DNA from: Kudoa neothunni
Taxonomy: Eukaryota; Cnidaria
NCBI GenBank assembly: GCA_964304625.1
Contig: OZ199838.1
Coordinates: forward strand, 4,960,001 to 5,024,000
Reading direction: 5' to 3'
DNA length: 64,000 nucleotides
The notes under the pieces: model-generated
What the model saw: only the letters and a program-made list of their open reading frames with translations
What the model was told of the DNA's origin: nothing
Database searches by the model: none
In this document: in pieces, positions 23,001 to 35,509 of the stretch
How positions within the stretch are numbered: the stretch's first letter is position 1
Layout of the letters: the number at the start of each line of letters is the position of its first letter
Program-made: the position numbers and the translations under genes

Positions 23001-23309
23001 TTTTGTATTGATAAAAAACTTTTATTGTAATATGAACATAAATGGTCCAAATACTCAATTTAACGTTTTTATATGTGAAAGAATTAACTATTATTATAAT
23101 AAGGTTTGTTGTGTGATTCGTATTAATCCTCATGTTACACGTATTTTCTATTGTATGAATTTTTTATGAAATTTATAATGTTTGGTTTTAAACTCACACA
23201 AGGATTCTTTGAAAAATAGAGAAAACGATAACAGTTTGTTAGGAACTGCTAAATCCTCAGCAATCACGTGTTTGCAGTGTCAATCTGAACGGAAAATTGT
23301 GCCTGTTAG
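20013..23309. other. Long intergenic region
   Basis: 3.3 kb, AT-rich. It starts with a short degenerate tandem repeat (20014-20095). An ORF of 79 codons at 20887-21126 (+) has no family resemblance and no clear ATG support. No tRNA, other RNA gene or transposase motif recognised. Confidence 0.4.
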
Positions 23310-24454
23310 ATGATCACTGTTAAGGGTGGTGTTAGACTAGATGATACCAACCTCAAAGATATTATTTACATTGATGAGTTTAATGAAAAGTTTATACAAC
23401 GCATAATACCCTTGGCATCAGTGATACTTTATACAAATATTGAGGAACAGTACTATTTTATGAGTTATGATCAATTTTCTGTTGTGCTTCAAGGTGATAA
23501 TAAACAAATTTTTGATGATAAATTTAAATTGTCTTGTTTAAACGAGTTGAAAAATAAAAGTATACCCAAGTTTGTGTTTTTTTTATATTAATTTCTAGAA
23601 AATATTTCAGTGCATCCCAGTTTTCTATTACCAGACGTGCTGTTGATTTATTGTGATCACGATATTTATAAAATGCAATTGAAAAATGGAGAATTCATCT
23701 TTGAACACCTTTTTCAATTTAAATTCAAAATATTAGAGTTGGGTGTTTTTGGATCGAAATTGCTATATATTGATAATAAATGCAACGCTTACTTTCAAAG
23801 TTTTGAGGATATTTTACTGCATTCGTCTCAAGAGTTGGAAATTAAACCAGTGTATTTGTGTCTTCAATGTAGTTTTGTTTATATTGAGGATTATTTAGAA
23901 TAAACGAAAATAACAACCTGATCAAAATCAAACAGATAAGTTGCGGTTTTTCACACGCCATTGCTTTGGACGATAACGGATTTATTTACGCCATGGGCGA
24001 TAATAGTAAAGGTCAACTTGGAGTTGGAATGAGTACGAAAAGTACAAACGTATTTGTGGAAGTGACAGAGCTTGGATGGACTAGCTGTAAAAAGGTGGTT
24101 GCAGGAGGATGGCATAATTTGATCATTAACGAAAATGGTGATGTGTACAGTTGGGGATGGAACAAATATGGCCAGCTAGGCATTGGTTCGTCGTTCATAT
24201 CGGAATATCCTACTTTGATTGAAACTGATAATAGCAACTCAGCGTTTGAAGGTATTATAGATGTGTCTTGTGGATCCTCCCATTCGGCTGCTCTCTCTTT
24301 AAATGGAATCGTCTACATTTGGGGTAGCAATGAGTTTAGTCAAATTTCAGCCGTCGAGACAAAATTGTTTCCTAAGCCAGTCGGCATAGACAAAAAACAT
24401 TCTAAAGTGGTTTGTGGACATTTTTCTTCTGTCATCATCGATAACACTCCCTAA
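23310..24454 (+). CDS. RCC1-repeat protein, RCCD1-like
   Basis: Three exons: 23310-23559, 23611-23851 and 23899-24454, with introns of 51 and 47 bp (donors GTATAC and GTATTT), joining in frame to about 348 aa. An alternative acceptor at 23598 would add four residues. Exon 3 encodes RCC1-type blades: QISCGFSHAIALDDNGFIYA, VVAGGWHNLI followed by GDVYSWGWNKYGQLG, then VSCGSSHSAALSLNG followed by VYIWG, and KVVCGHFSSVI. These form part of a beta propeller. The N-terminal half is diverged, without clear blades. The VAGGWH / SWGWNKYGQL pairing and the length are closest to animal RCCD1, a partner of the histone demethylase KDM8. That assignment is inference; a generic RCC1-repeat protein is safe. 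Confidence 0.8.
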
Positions 24455-27400
24455 TGTTTGTGTTCATTAATTTGATGTGATTTTTAAATAGTCATTAAAT
24501 CGGTCTATTCTCTTTGTTTTGAATTTTCTAAAATTTAAAGTTCATTTCACATAAAACTCACTTAGCGTTAAAATATTATTGATTCCATTCTATATCTGTA
24601 ATTAATTTTTTTAGTTAGAAAAATAAATATAATCTCATCTAATTTTTTAGTTAATTTTTAATAATTACAAAATAAATTTATTTTTTAATGTTGAATGCAT
24701 TTAAAATTAAAATTTATGTTTGAATTGATTTGATTTGAATGTAACAAATTCATTCATAAATATTAACAATTATTTCCATATATTTAAAGTTATTTTCTAA
24801 TACTTCGAAAACTATAATAATTATATTTTTAATAAAAATATATGTTTATTTAACTTGTGATGACTTTTAAAATTATCGAATTCTAAAGGTTTTAAAATAA
24901 AAAAAATTACTTGATTTTCGTTGACCCATCTTCGAATCGTTAATATTACAATAAAATATTTTTTATGACTAATTATTATACTTAAAAAGTTTATAACATG
25001 GTTAACGACATTTCTTAATTATTAATAAAATGTATTATAATCTTTCCAATAAAGATTAATCAAACTATTTAAATAGTCAAGAAAATTCGTCAACGAATTC
25101 ATACAATAAAGGATGAATCTCAATTTATATCCGTATCAAGATTATGTATAATTGAATCCATAGTAATAATTTAGATAAGCGGAAAAACATATAAAGATTT
25201 TTTAAATACATTTTCGACTATCTTTTTTAAGATTAGGAAGCACTTAAATCTATGACCTAAAACTCAAATAATTATTCAGTTTAGGAAAAAAATTTAAAAG
25301 ATTTTCTAAAACTAACATGAAATTTACGCAAAAAATATTTACAAGACGAAGAGTTTAAAAATGCGTAGATAAATATAATAATTTATATTTATAATGTTGA
25401 TCTTAGTTCATTTATTTTTTGAGAGATTCAAAACCTTAGATTATTAACTATTTTCTCATGTTATCCTGATTTTTTGTTGTTTATAATTAGGGATCATAGT
25501 TTTCGATTAAAATCGGGTTTAGTCGATGTTGGTCATCGAATTTTAAAAAGTTTCGACGTTTATTTTCTAGTAATATTTGAAATCTCTCGAATAAATTGAA
25601 ACTGATATTTAACGGAGAGAAATTTAGTCTTCTTGTTGAATAGATCGACATAGCGAATGTGGAAAATGAATTAGTCTATAAATATTTCAAAGTGAAATTA
25701 TCTAATAAACAAAATAGAATTTACAAACAAATAAAGCCAAAGAAACATACTTAAATAAAAAAGCGTTGCTAGACAATTTTTTCCAGTTATTTTTTCAGAG
25801 TTAGATAAAATGGCGAAATTTGAAAAATTGGGTTTTCTGTTATTATCATCGACGTTCTTTCGTTATCGTTATTTGATAAAATAATTTTTTGTGAGGATCT
25901 GGTTCCAAATTTTTTGGCAGCCCCTATTTTTCCGTACGCGATTTTTCTCCTAGAAAAATATCTGTTATAAATGAAGAATATAAATTTAGTTTCACTTATT
26001 TTTTAGTTGACAGCTAGGCATTCAAATGAATCGAGGGTATTCTTAATTCTCATTAAGTATGAATACAAAATACTTGAAATTTTCGATGAATCAGTGTATA
26101 TTTCTCTACTAAAGCTAACTATGCGTAGTATAACGCCATAACAAGTAAAATATCCTTTAAAATACAACTGCAACATTGATAGTACCGAGATCAGTCATTA
26201 TGGGAAGAGAGTCTGGCCGAACGCTACTTATGCGAGATCTATCAGACCTAGAGGCCGGTGGTGTATTTCCGAACTTTGGAAAGGCTAAAGAACCAATGGA
26301 TACGTAGTAGAAGTGGGAGCACTTTTGTTACTGGGTCGGATGCTTCATAAAATTTTCATCAATAAAAGTTTTGCAATGGATTGGCTAGTTTATTTACTAA
26401 GTGTGAGGACTGACTGGGAAGGAGGGTAAAGTGATTAGAGAGTTAACGACACAACTGTTGAAAAATTAAGCTCAGACATTAACACAAGACATAACACATC
26501 ATTAATGTTATATGCATACAATATGTAAGTTAAAATAGATAATTAAATGGAATCATATTCCAATAGTTGCGCATACTGCTTCAACATAAGTATAAAGTTA
26601 TCATATAGACATACTATCTCTATTAGAAAGAAAATGAATTTGGATCTATATGACAAAAAGTATGTAATATGATGTGACACAAGAAATATTACATATCATT
26701 TAATCAAATGATCAAAGATATATATATATATATATTCAGAATCATTTGTGTTGTGTGTAGCCAGCAACCACTGGAATTTCAAGTTAATGCTATGCCCCGA
26801 ATTCTACATTTATGCGATATAGGAAGCTAAAATTCTCTTCAAGAAAATAACATCATTTAGTTCTGTACAAACGGGACTTATATGATTTAGTGAACAAGAT
26901 TTTTGATGAAAATTCTTGCTCATTATCAATGAGGATTCTTTGAATACGGTAGCTCAGTTTTTCCGCTACTCATATATCAACGTAATCTAGTCAAAATTAA
27001 CGTCTGAATCTATTATCAGCAAAAATCATGAAATTTCAGTTCCAAAATATAATGCGAGTGTCTAGTAAAATTTTTATTTACATTTCGTTATTGAGGAGTC
27101 GTTAATGGAGCGGATGGATATACAAGAAGCAGTTCGAGATAATGACACATCATAAATAACTGAAGTGGAAATCTTAGATATTGTGAATGATTCTACAGTT
27201 AAATATCCATCTTTCATAGCTATGTGAATTTCATCCATGTTGCGAAATTCCTAAAATTATGGGAATAAAGTCGAGAAACAGACCAAAAAGTGTATCACGA
27301 ACAGTTTTAGATTTTGGAAACAAATTTTCTTATTATAATGATGATGATAATATAACATCAAAATCGATATATAGGATTCAAATATAAGTTTATATGAAGT

Positions 27401-27654
27401 TACACAGTACCAATTGTTTACAAATTAAATTGTAGAAAATTCAATATTTTATTAAATTTTAGTGATATATAAATCATTTTGTGGGAATATTTATCTTATT
27501 ATAAGAATTGTAAAAAGTGAATGGGTCAAATAGTTATACAACACCTTGGTTTCATTTGGATACTATTGGTAACAATTAGCTATGTTAAAGTAGGTTCTTG
27601 AATTAATGAAACTAAATTTATGTTCTGCACTTATAGCAGATATTTTTTCCAAAA
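24455..27654. other. Long intergenic region
   Basis: 3.2 kb, extremely AT-rich, with a (TA)n tract near 26720-26737. No supported ORF. A short GC-richer stretch at about 26190-26310 interrupts the AT-rich background and could be an old repeat, but I could not assign it. Confidence 0.4.
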
Positions 27655-27860
27655 AATAATGATTGAATCATTATTCTAGGAGAAAAATTGCGTCCAGCAA
27701 AATAGACACAACCAATTTTTTTAAGGCAGTGGTTATTCTCATGGTAATGAATACCTCCTCCGTTATAAAAGATATTTAAAATCAGATTTCTTATTCGTAT
27801 TAAATTATTTTTAATATAATTTTCTATGAAAAAATTGTTTGAAAATTGAACGGACAAAAA
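27655..27860. repeat. Degraded, inverted termini of the long-TIR family at 27998-29914
   Basis: Plus-strand 27715-27790 (GGCAGTGGTTATTCTCATGG and on) resembles the left end of the neighbouring element (GACAGTGGCTATTTGCATGG). 27674-27710 in reverse (GTGTCTATTTTGC, then CTCCTAGAAT) resembles it in the opposite orientation. So two diverged termini of one family lie head to head. The minus-strand frame 27857-27618 here is not a gene I can support. Confidence 0.4.
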
Positions 27861-27997
27861 TTTAACATTTCATCAGCTTTATTTACACTGTTCAATAAGT
27901 AAACTCACATTTTGTTGGCCTAATATTATGTGATATAAACGTTTTAGTTTAAATGAAATACAAACATATCTAATGGCGAGTAGAAACCTTTCGTTTA

Positions 27998-29914
27998 GGA
28001 CAGTGGCTATTTGCATGGATCCGTTTAATCCCGTCTCTGGACTGACTATATGCATGGATGGGAATATCTCCTAGAATATGTGATATTAAAAATTTGCTTT
28101 CACATTTACAATAGGTTTTATTTTTCCTACAAAATTTTCTAATTTTTTAAAATAATTTTAAATGGAGAATTTGTCCATTAAAACCATACTTTAACCATCT
28201 CTCATATACCAAAATCATACTTTTCTTGATTTAATAACATTACTAAATGTTTATACATACTATTATAGTCAATTAAGTTCTATTGTCTGCAATAAAATTG
28301 ATTATTATCATGCTAGACGTTGCTCACACAAAGCATTGGCCGCATGTCTCGCATGATCTCACAATTTTAATAATTGTCTTACACTGAACATTAATTCTCG
28401 TTTGATCCAAATTGTATCATAAAATTCACAGATTTTATTATTCTGCGAAATAATTTTATACGTTAAACCATTTGGTTTCGTTGAATCTATGCGGCGAATT
28501 TAAAATGTGAATCTCCGCGTATATCCTTTTTGAGAACTATATTATTTAACTCACGTTTCACTTAAATTAAAATATGCTAAATGTATCTACATTTATTTCT
28601 AGCGCATCTTTCTTCATAACGACTATACAAGATTCATTTAGCTTGACTCATAACAAGTGCATATATCGCATGATGAATCTGAAGATTCGATGAAATTGTT
28701 ATTGAATGAATTAGTTGATGTTGCCCCTTGGCTGAAGACAAAAATATGAACAATAATATCAGATAAATACCAGTGCCTTAAGATGACGTTTGAATCTGCT
28801 CTCTTTTGTTATGTAGGTTTCATCTCTGTCAAATATTTCCACGCGGAGATAAAAAAGGAATGTATGGAATAAATTCAGAGAAGTAGTACCTATTATGAAT
28901 GGTTTTGACGAAATAGTTTGTCGTATTAGCAACCATCAAGTTGCTTCCATATGTGATGAATTATACGGGCACGGATTTTACAATCCCGATATTTATTTTG
29001 ATAAAAGATGGAAACTAATCGTAAGTGAATGGATCGTTGGTTAAGTTATGCTGAATATTATTTAAAAAACTGCACAAATGAAAGATCGAAAGCGTTGTTA
29101 AATAATTTTCAACTCTGCCAGAATTATTCATATCGTTCGTCTGTTACCTGAAATCTATCAGAATTGAAAGATAACATATAATGGTTATCAAATATTTACA
29201 GTCATATGATACTATAAATAACAACAAAACTTTCCGGCAATATTATGCTCGCCTGGCACTTTACTGGCCTAATATTATTATGGAGGAAGTATCCAAAATA
29301 AAAATTATAAAAAAGAAAATAAGTAGTGTCTGTTATTGGGATACCCAAAAAATTATCAAGAAGAAATGAATCAAATTTTTTCTCAAATAGAATTTTGATT
29401 TATTATTGATTCAAAAAATTTTACTCCCGCTGAATTTAATAAAACTAATATTTTAACAAATCGATAAAATTGTTTGGAGCGAAATAGCATAAATGTGGAA
29501 ATTTTTAGGATGCCGACAAACGAAGGGTAAAAACATAGTTTCATCAAAAAATAAGAGGCATTTTGGCGGCCTTAGATTTTTCTAATATTTATAGCCATTG
29601 GAATTAAATGTGAAAGTTAGCTGATACGCATGCCTCATTAGAGTTAATAACGTGCGAGTTGGTGGATAATTTGAATTAATTGGCCTAGGATTACATAAAT
29701 TAGCATTCAATACTACTACCAAATCAGGAAAAGTATAATTTTTATACATGAGAGATGATTAAAATATGGTTTTAACGGATAAATTTTCCATTTAAAATTA
29801 TTAAAAAAAATAATTTTTTTTCGGATAAATATAGCCTTTTGTATTTATGAAATCGAATTTTTAATATCTAGCGTATTCTAGGAGATATTCTCATCCATGC
29901 AAATAGCCACGTCC
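27998..29914. mobile_element. DNA element with about 180-215-bp terminal inverted repeats
   Basis: Left arm 27998-28215 and right arm 29738-29914 are imperfect inverted repeats. Both contain GGCTATTTGCATGGATG, then GAATATCTCCTAGAATA, then AATTTTAAATGGA, then ATCTCTCAT near the inner end. The left arm has an extra insertion of about 40 bp that duplicates TGCATGGAT. The 1.5-kb interior carries fragments of frame but no transposase motif I recognise: for example a stretch around 28890-29040 encoding ISNHQVASICDELYGHGFYN, followed by more open sequence. More diverged than the element at 18.4 kb, so older. Family unknown; no clear target duplication. Confidence 0.65.
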
Positions 29915-31244
29915 TTCGTTTAATACGTCTCGACGACGCAGTTTAACTTAGAAATGCACATGTTTCGTAAACGATTGGAGAAGACTTTTTCTAAAACATT
30001 TTTTCAATATAAATTTAAAAAAATTATCGTTAATTAATGAATATTAATTGGATTCGAATTTGTTTACATCGTCGTAAACCACATTTCTTATGTATCTATA
30101 AGATTGTATCATGATTTCGAGGAATTTTCGTTTTTTTCCTAAAAATATATTTGCTTCAATCGGAAGTATGAGAGGGATTTTTGGATTCCTATTCTAGAAT
30201 ACAGAATTGTTGGGTATCGTGACCAACCGTGCGGTTTCTGTCAACGAAACCGTTAACGATTTCGAGGGAGCCAGAATCATCAGGCGGACCTACTCCGATT
30301 GCTAATAAGTGAGTAATGGGGTTATCCATAAAACGGTACACCTCGAACCTGGGTAAAATTCACATAGGAATACCCAAAGACGAAGGTACACATGTTCGGC
30401 AATCAGGTGTAGGGTCCGCCTCACAGATGCGTGATTCTGGTCCTTGCATGGAATCGGTTTTTGGCACCCCTCACCACATATAACGTTGTGTTTATTATTA
30501 TTGTTCATTCTCTCTTTTTCTGAGTTATCGTCATTTGATTTCTTTTTGCCGCATGCGCTCGAGGACACATCAAGAACCTATAAATACAAGGGTCTATGGA
30601 TTTAAATTTAAGTGTAAGTCTTTACGTCTTAATTTACACTCATTATCTATTTTTATCCCACAAGGAAATTATAATTTGTTCTGCATTAATTTCCCTTGTA
30701 GTGTCTCAATGAGTAGATATATGAATTTAAGATTTTAAAATGATTACACATTGTTTAAACATGACAGTGACATTTTAATTAATTAATTAAGACAAGACTG
30801 TCAGGGCACGCCCAATTTTCTCTTTGTTTCAATAATATAATAACAGTTGTCCAATTCCTTTTTTGTCTCCCAAAACATTTGATTTATAAAGGAAGAATTA
30901 AACCTTATGTTGATTATTTTTACTTCTGATTATTTATTATCTTTGAAATTATCTGAAATGGTGACTTTGCTAGGACTAAGGTATGACTGAACAAGATCAA
31001 TCAACGCATATTTATATTATCAGGTATTAAACAACGCCAAACAAATGCGTGACGTTTCCGATGAGATATTCTTTATTTTTATTCATTTATTTTCGTTTGA
31101 AGGAGTTTCTTGTCAGCTTTTAAAGATACACCTCTGATATTAAAGGATCCGAGAGATTAATCCATCTCTGGCCATGCAAATTTTCGCGAAAAACAGCACA
31201 ATAAATTATATTAAATAATTACTCATTATTTCTTTAAATAAGGT
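29915..31244. other. Intergenic region
   Basis: No gene I can support. The stretch 30170-30540 is GC-richer than its surroundings and includes a small perfect hairpin (CGGTTTC ... GAAACCG near 30231-30251). The minus-strand frame 30568-30302 across it (starts MSSSACGKKK) has no family resemblance. The block may be an unrecognised repeat. Confidence 0.35.
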
Positions 31245-32113
31245 ACTAAGTTCGATTCCTCTATATTTTTTACGGAATACACAACCCCAAATGAAGTCAT
31301 ATAATGACTCTACATTTTTATCAGTAATATTCCAGTACTTTCTTTTAAATCCTCCTCACGTAGCTTCGATTTTATTTGTTTGTACACCAGTACCAGAAAC
31401 AAACGAATATTCATGACACATTGTATCGTGAAAAAATCCTAAATCGTTCAGACGATTGTAGCTCCTCCATTTATCTATCTAGATAACAGAATTTTCTTCA
31501 ACATTGTCAAGAATAATTTTTTCAAGCACAGCATTGCGTCTTCTCTTCGTCAGTTCAAAAAACATTCATCTCCCCCATTTATACCACCAACGATCTAATA
31601 CTGCTGGGTATTTAACCGTCTACCAACATTATATTTTCTTTTAATCATCGCAGTTACATCGATCTTGACAACCATATTTGTACTGCGAATTTTTGTTCGT
31701 TCATCCGTAACCTTCAATATAACAATACTTCTAAATAATTCAAATCAATCACTTATCGTTTTTGAAGAGAGGATTCCGACGTGCTTTTGTATTTCTTCGT
31801 AGGTAACCTTGCTAAATTGAATTTTTACGAGGAAAAATACGAATAGTTTCCACAGCGGCATTTTAGAATGCTGAACTATTGATCCAACTCGTAGATTTTG
31901 TTTGTTAAACAATCGGAAAAACAGATCTCGGCAATTTTTATTTGATATGAGATGCATCATTGTCCTACAAATACACTTTTTCTGTGATGAAATCAGACCA
32001 AGGTTCTGCAATGTTTTGATAGTATGAATTGTGTCTAGCCTAAAAAATGCATATTCCATCATATTTATGGAATCAATATACTCCGAATCAAAATTTCTCC
32101 TAAAGTTTTCCAT
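31245..32113 (-). pseudogene. Merlin (IS1595-like) transposase relic
   Basis: The frame from the ATG at 32113 gives an N-terminal region with LQNLGLI, a Cys-containing segment, then HSKMPLWKLFVFF and a helix-turn-helix-like end. After a stop at 31745 the reading continues with changes of frame: VVKIDVTAMIKRKYNVGRR (first catalytic region, normally E-I-D-E), IVGGINGG, then FFHDTMCHEYSFVSGTGVQT followed by NKIEAT and GGFKRKYWNIT (the H-x-F-V and N-x-I-E motifs). This order is that of Merlin / IS1595-type DDE transposases. At least four stops or shifts make it dead. No terminal repeats identified. Confidence 0.7.
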
Positions 32114-32566
32114 TTTTCAAGCACGCGGCGAAAGTTTCCAATTGCAGTACTGTTTTGAAAAGAATAACCGAAAATTGTCATGGCATATGTAAGATTCGGC
32201 TGATTTTTAATGTAGCCCCTAATCTCTCAAATGTGGCGCTTTGTCCTCCGTCATGAGAAATACGTCTGTTTCTTCCGTTAAGAAAGTTTTAAGACATTTT
32301 TTTAATGAAAAGAGGACCACTTCTGTTATTTGAAATAAAGTTATACAAAACGGTAATTGTGGAGCGTGTGGTTCCCCATTTTTAGTGGTTTTTACATTTT
32401 TTTCATCAAAAATGGTCCCAACAAATCTTATTTTATTTGCTTTTCTTATCTGCAAAGGGTCAAAATATTTTTTAAAATCTTAAAAATAATTTTTTGCCTA
32501 ATCCCATGCATTGCGGCATATTAGATAGCATAATTCTCATTATACGCAGGGATTAGGCTTATATAA
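32114..32566. other. Intergenic, with an unassigned minus-strand frame
   Basis: A 78-codon frame (32455-32219, -) lies directly upstream of the Merlin relic. It contains NGEPHAPQ, faintly like the histidine end of a FLYWCH or MULE zinc domain, which is too little to name. It may belong to another transposon fragment. Confidence 0.25.
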
Positions 32567-33965
32567 CCCTCCCCGTACTGCGTGCGAAAAAATTACGTGT
32601 TTGCCGACGGGGTCCATTTGGGACCCCCTTTTAAATAAGCCTTAAACGCCATCAATTACTACGAAACTAACATGATGTTATTTAAAGACATTTATAAGTA
32701 TAAAAAATAAAATCTAGCTCTCCCCGGTAGCCTAAAATGCAGATATGAGACCAAGATGAACTTATTGTGTCCGACCAATGTGACGAAATCAGCGCATAAG
32801 TTTCAGCGCGAATGACTTCGAAGGTGTCCAAAAGAAATAAATATCTAATTTATCCGACTAGGTGCTATAAAAAATTAATAGATGATGATCAAATACAGGC
32901 CCAACTAAGCGCCGTTCTGTAGAAATTATCGGACTGTTTCGGAAATAGTAAATGTAGCGGCGCATGCAGTTTGCTCTGAGATTTCATAGAAAGCAGTGTT
33001 TGAAAAGCTCACATTATTTTAATTCCTTCAAAATTAAAATAAAAAAATTATAAAGGTTCATTTCTTAGTAATATATTTACATTTTTAAATGCTACATTCC
33101 CTTACGGGTTTACGAACTTTTTTTTATTTATTTGCATATTTAAGAGTTAGTATGATTAAATTAAATTCTTTAGTTTGAGGAAACCTAAGTTGTTTAAATA
33201 TGTTGATATTCATACTTGCAAAACTGCTGGAACATACGTTTAACGCTTCTATACGAATAATTCGTAGGACGTACATGACGATATCAATAATCAATAAACA
33301 CACGATGCCTTAACTATAATTATATAATCAATACAAATATTAGTAACTATTATTTCCGACTATTTTTAAAAATTATTGATAGGTCCTATTGCTTATTTTA
33401 CTTAATTTGCAATAGAACAATTATTTGCCAAGTACTCTTTATACTCTATCAATTTATATGTCACTGATTAAAAATTACGGAATACCCAGATGATACACAA
33501 AGATTCTAATAGTGATATTGCATATAATGCATCATGGACTAGTTTATTGTTGGTAAACATAGATTCTTTAGAGAAACAAGAGCCTGCCTACCAACCAAAA
33601 AGCGCGGTACGGATTAATTCTCGCTAATCTCCTATTAAGTCGAAGTATATATAAACCTTACGTATGTATGGCTTTAAAATCAACCAAACAAAATTTATAA
33701 ATATAAATAAGTAAAATAGATTAATTTGCATATAATGGACCATTTTTATTGAAATTCTATAGGAATAAATATTCGGATTATGAAATAAATATAATCTCTA
33801 AGGCGTATTTTTTAAATTCGAAAAAAAATTATAATTTTTATATTTACTTTTTAACCTTATAGAGACATTCCCGGGACAGTTAAGAAGTCAATAGTTCAGT
33901 TTCAGAGTAACGTGAAGAATAGTGAAATTGGGGTCCTTAATGGGCCCCGCTTCGGACAGGGAGGG
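32567..33965. mobile_element. Probable non-autonomous piggyBac-like element
   Basis: Ends are inverted: left CCCTCCCCGTACTGCG, right in reverse CCCTCCCTGTCCGAAG. The right end abuts TTAA (33966-33969) and the left abuts ATAA (32563-32566, one change from TTAA). Subterminal palindromes occur at both ends: GGGGTCCATTTGGGACCCC at the left and GGGGTCCTTAATGGGCCCC at the right. The intact piggyBac copy at 59704 has CCC-starting ends, TTAA targets and a GTCCCAC/GTGGGAC palindrome. The 1.4-kb interior has no transposase. Repeat arms are short, so this is a likely but not certain call. Confidence 0.5.
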
Positions 33966-33969
33966 TTAA

Positions 33970-34540
33970 ATGAGATTATACACACGCGCTAACGTGCGTT
34001 TTACCCATCATTGCTAGCCAATTCGCACATTTTCTCCGGTCCCCAAGGGATTACGTATTACCCGTCACCCATTGTACTCAAATTTTGAGGCTAAACCGAG
34101 CCGAAGATCGACGGCGACCGATAGATATTGCCTCTATGTTTTAAGCGCACTTTCCCCCCTAAGATTCAAAAACTTATGCTTCAATGATTGTAATAGTTTA
34201 TCATTATCATACTAAATCAAAAATTATTTAACATAATTAGTAAACTAATTTTATGAGAGTATAACACGACATCCTACCAATGTTCGATAATATTTTTATA
34301 ACAATTTAAACAAATTTTTATTCCCAATCTTTTAACGTAAATAAAAATTAAGAATATAAATAGATATATCAAAGGAATCTAAATCCTAAGAAAAGTCCGG
34401 GTTTTTTGGTTAATATTGAATTAAATTGTCGCTAACCAATAATGATCATAGTCCAATAATTCGCGGTCCAAATTCATCCATCCATAACAAAAAGATTAGA
34501 ATAACTCAAAATTCACATATTCTCTTCAAAAAATTCACAT
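33970..34540. other. Intergenic region
   Basis: No gene. 34034-34078 (GGTCCCCAAGGGATTA, then ACCCGTCA) resembles 9036-9077 (GGTCCCAATGGGATTA, then ACCCGTCA), so a dispersed repeat fragment is probably shared. Confidence 0.35.
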
Positions 34541-35029
34541 TTTTTTTGTTTACAAGGTCGAATCCTTGGCGCAACTTGTTTGATTGTAATGTTCGGGCTG
34601 GTTAGACCTTCTCCATTTACGCTGTAAGCACCGCAGCGTCATATTAAAGCGACCTACGTTTATGCGGTAATGTGGGATTTTAACCCATTAAATATCTTCT
34701 TTTCGGAGCAACCACCACCCCAACCATACCCTGAACTAACCAAGAATTAGTCTGAGTGCGGGCGTCGGCTCTACGGAAACCCCTACTGGGTTGTATTTCG
34801 TTCCTGTACACCGGCGTTTATTAGCGCCCGAGTTTTACTCTTCCGCCAGATTCCCCTTCCAGTTGTAAACAAGGCCATGATAAATCGTAGATCCTTGCGA
34901 TTACTACAGCCTTCCTACTTAATTTCGGATTAGGAATACAGGAACACCCGGACTAGTAGGCTTCGAACTCGCAACCTCTCGGTATGCGATCTCAACCTAA
35001 CACCACTATGCCATATTGACCAGATTTAC
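34541..35029 (-). repeat. tRNA-derived SINE, full-length copy
   Basis: On the minus strand the element starts with a tRNA-like head: A-box-like TGGCATAGTGGTGTTAGG near 35013-34996 and B-box-like GGTTGCGAGTTCGAAGCC about 40 bp on. A body of about 400 bp follows, then a conserved tail ending ACCTTGTAAACAAAAAAA. The flanks carry CAAAAAATTCACA (left) and CAAAAAATTAACA (right), a possible 13-bp target duplication with one change. The body and tail recur at 53368, 56045 and 62908. A tRNA-type RNA polymerase III promoter, unrelated body and short A-tail define a SINE; the family name is unknown to me. Confidence 0.7.
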
Positions 35030-35509
35030 CAAAAAATTAACAATACACCCGTTGGCCATGCTCTCATAGTCCAGATGGACAGGTCATCTAATCCAGGGCG
35101 TCCAAACCTTGGGTTTTTTTTGTTTATATACAAAACTTTTAGATTATTGAATTCTTTGAAACCATTTTATAAATAATAAGTTTTAGAATTAGGTAGAGTA
35201 ATCGTATTTATTGTTTTAATAATGTAGAGAATTAAAATTATTCGGAATTTTAAAAAGATATCACGGTCGTCGGCAACGCGCAATTTTCCAACCCCTGGAT
35301 AATTGTTATTTAATCAATTGTTTTTATTATTCTGTGATTTTATTTGGATATTTCAACACCGTCTTAACATTTCCTAGTTTTTTAATAACATATTTTGAAG
35401 TTATTTACGTATATTATTTTATAGTATGTATGAAATATCAAACGGAGCTCCAAAAAGAGCGTGGGATAATATTACTCCAATCAAGATTGGTTAAAAGTAG
35501 GTTTTATAT
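35030..35509. other. Intergenic region
   Basis: AT-rich, no gene supported. The frame at 35334-35519 is hydrophobic and lacks any family resemblance. Confidence 0.35.

Noticed and set aside
30302-30568. 88-codon minus-strand ORF in a GC-richer patch
   Set aside because: No family resemblance, and a composition suggesting an unrecognised repeat rather than a gene.
32219-32455. FLYWCH or MULE-type zinc domain
   Set aside because: Only a short HAP-type ending is visible; no Cys pattern or transposase core.
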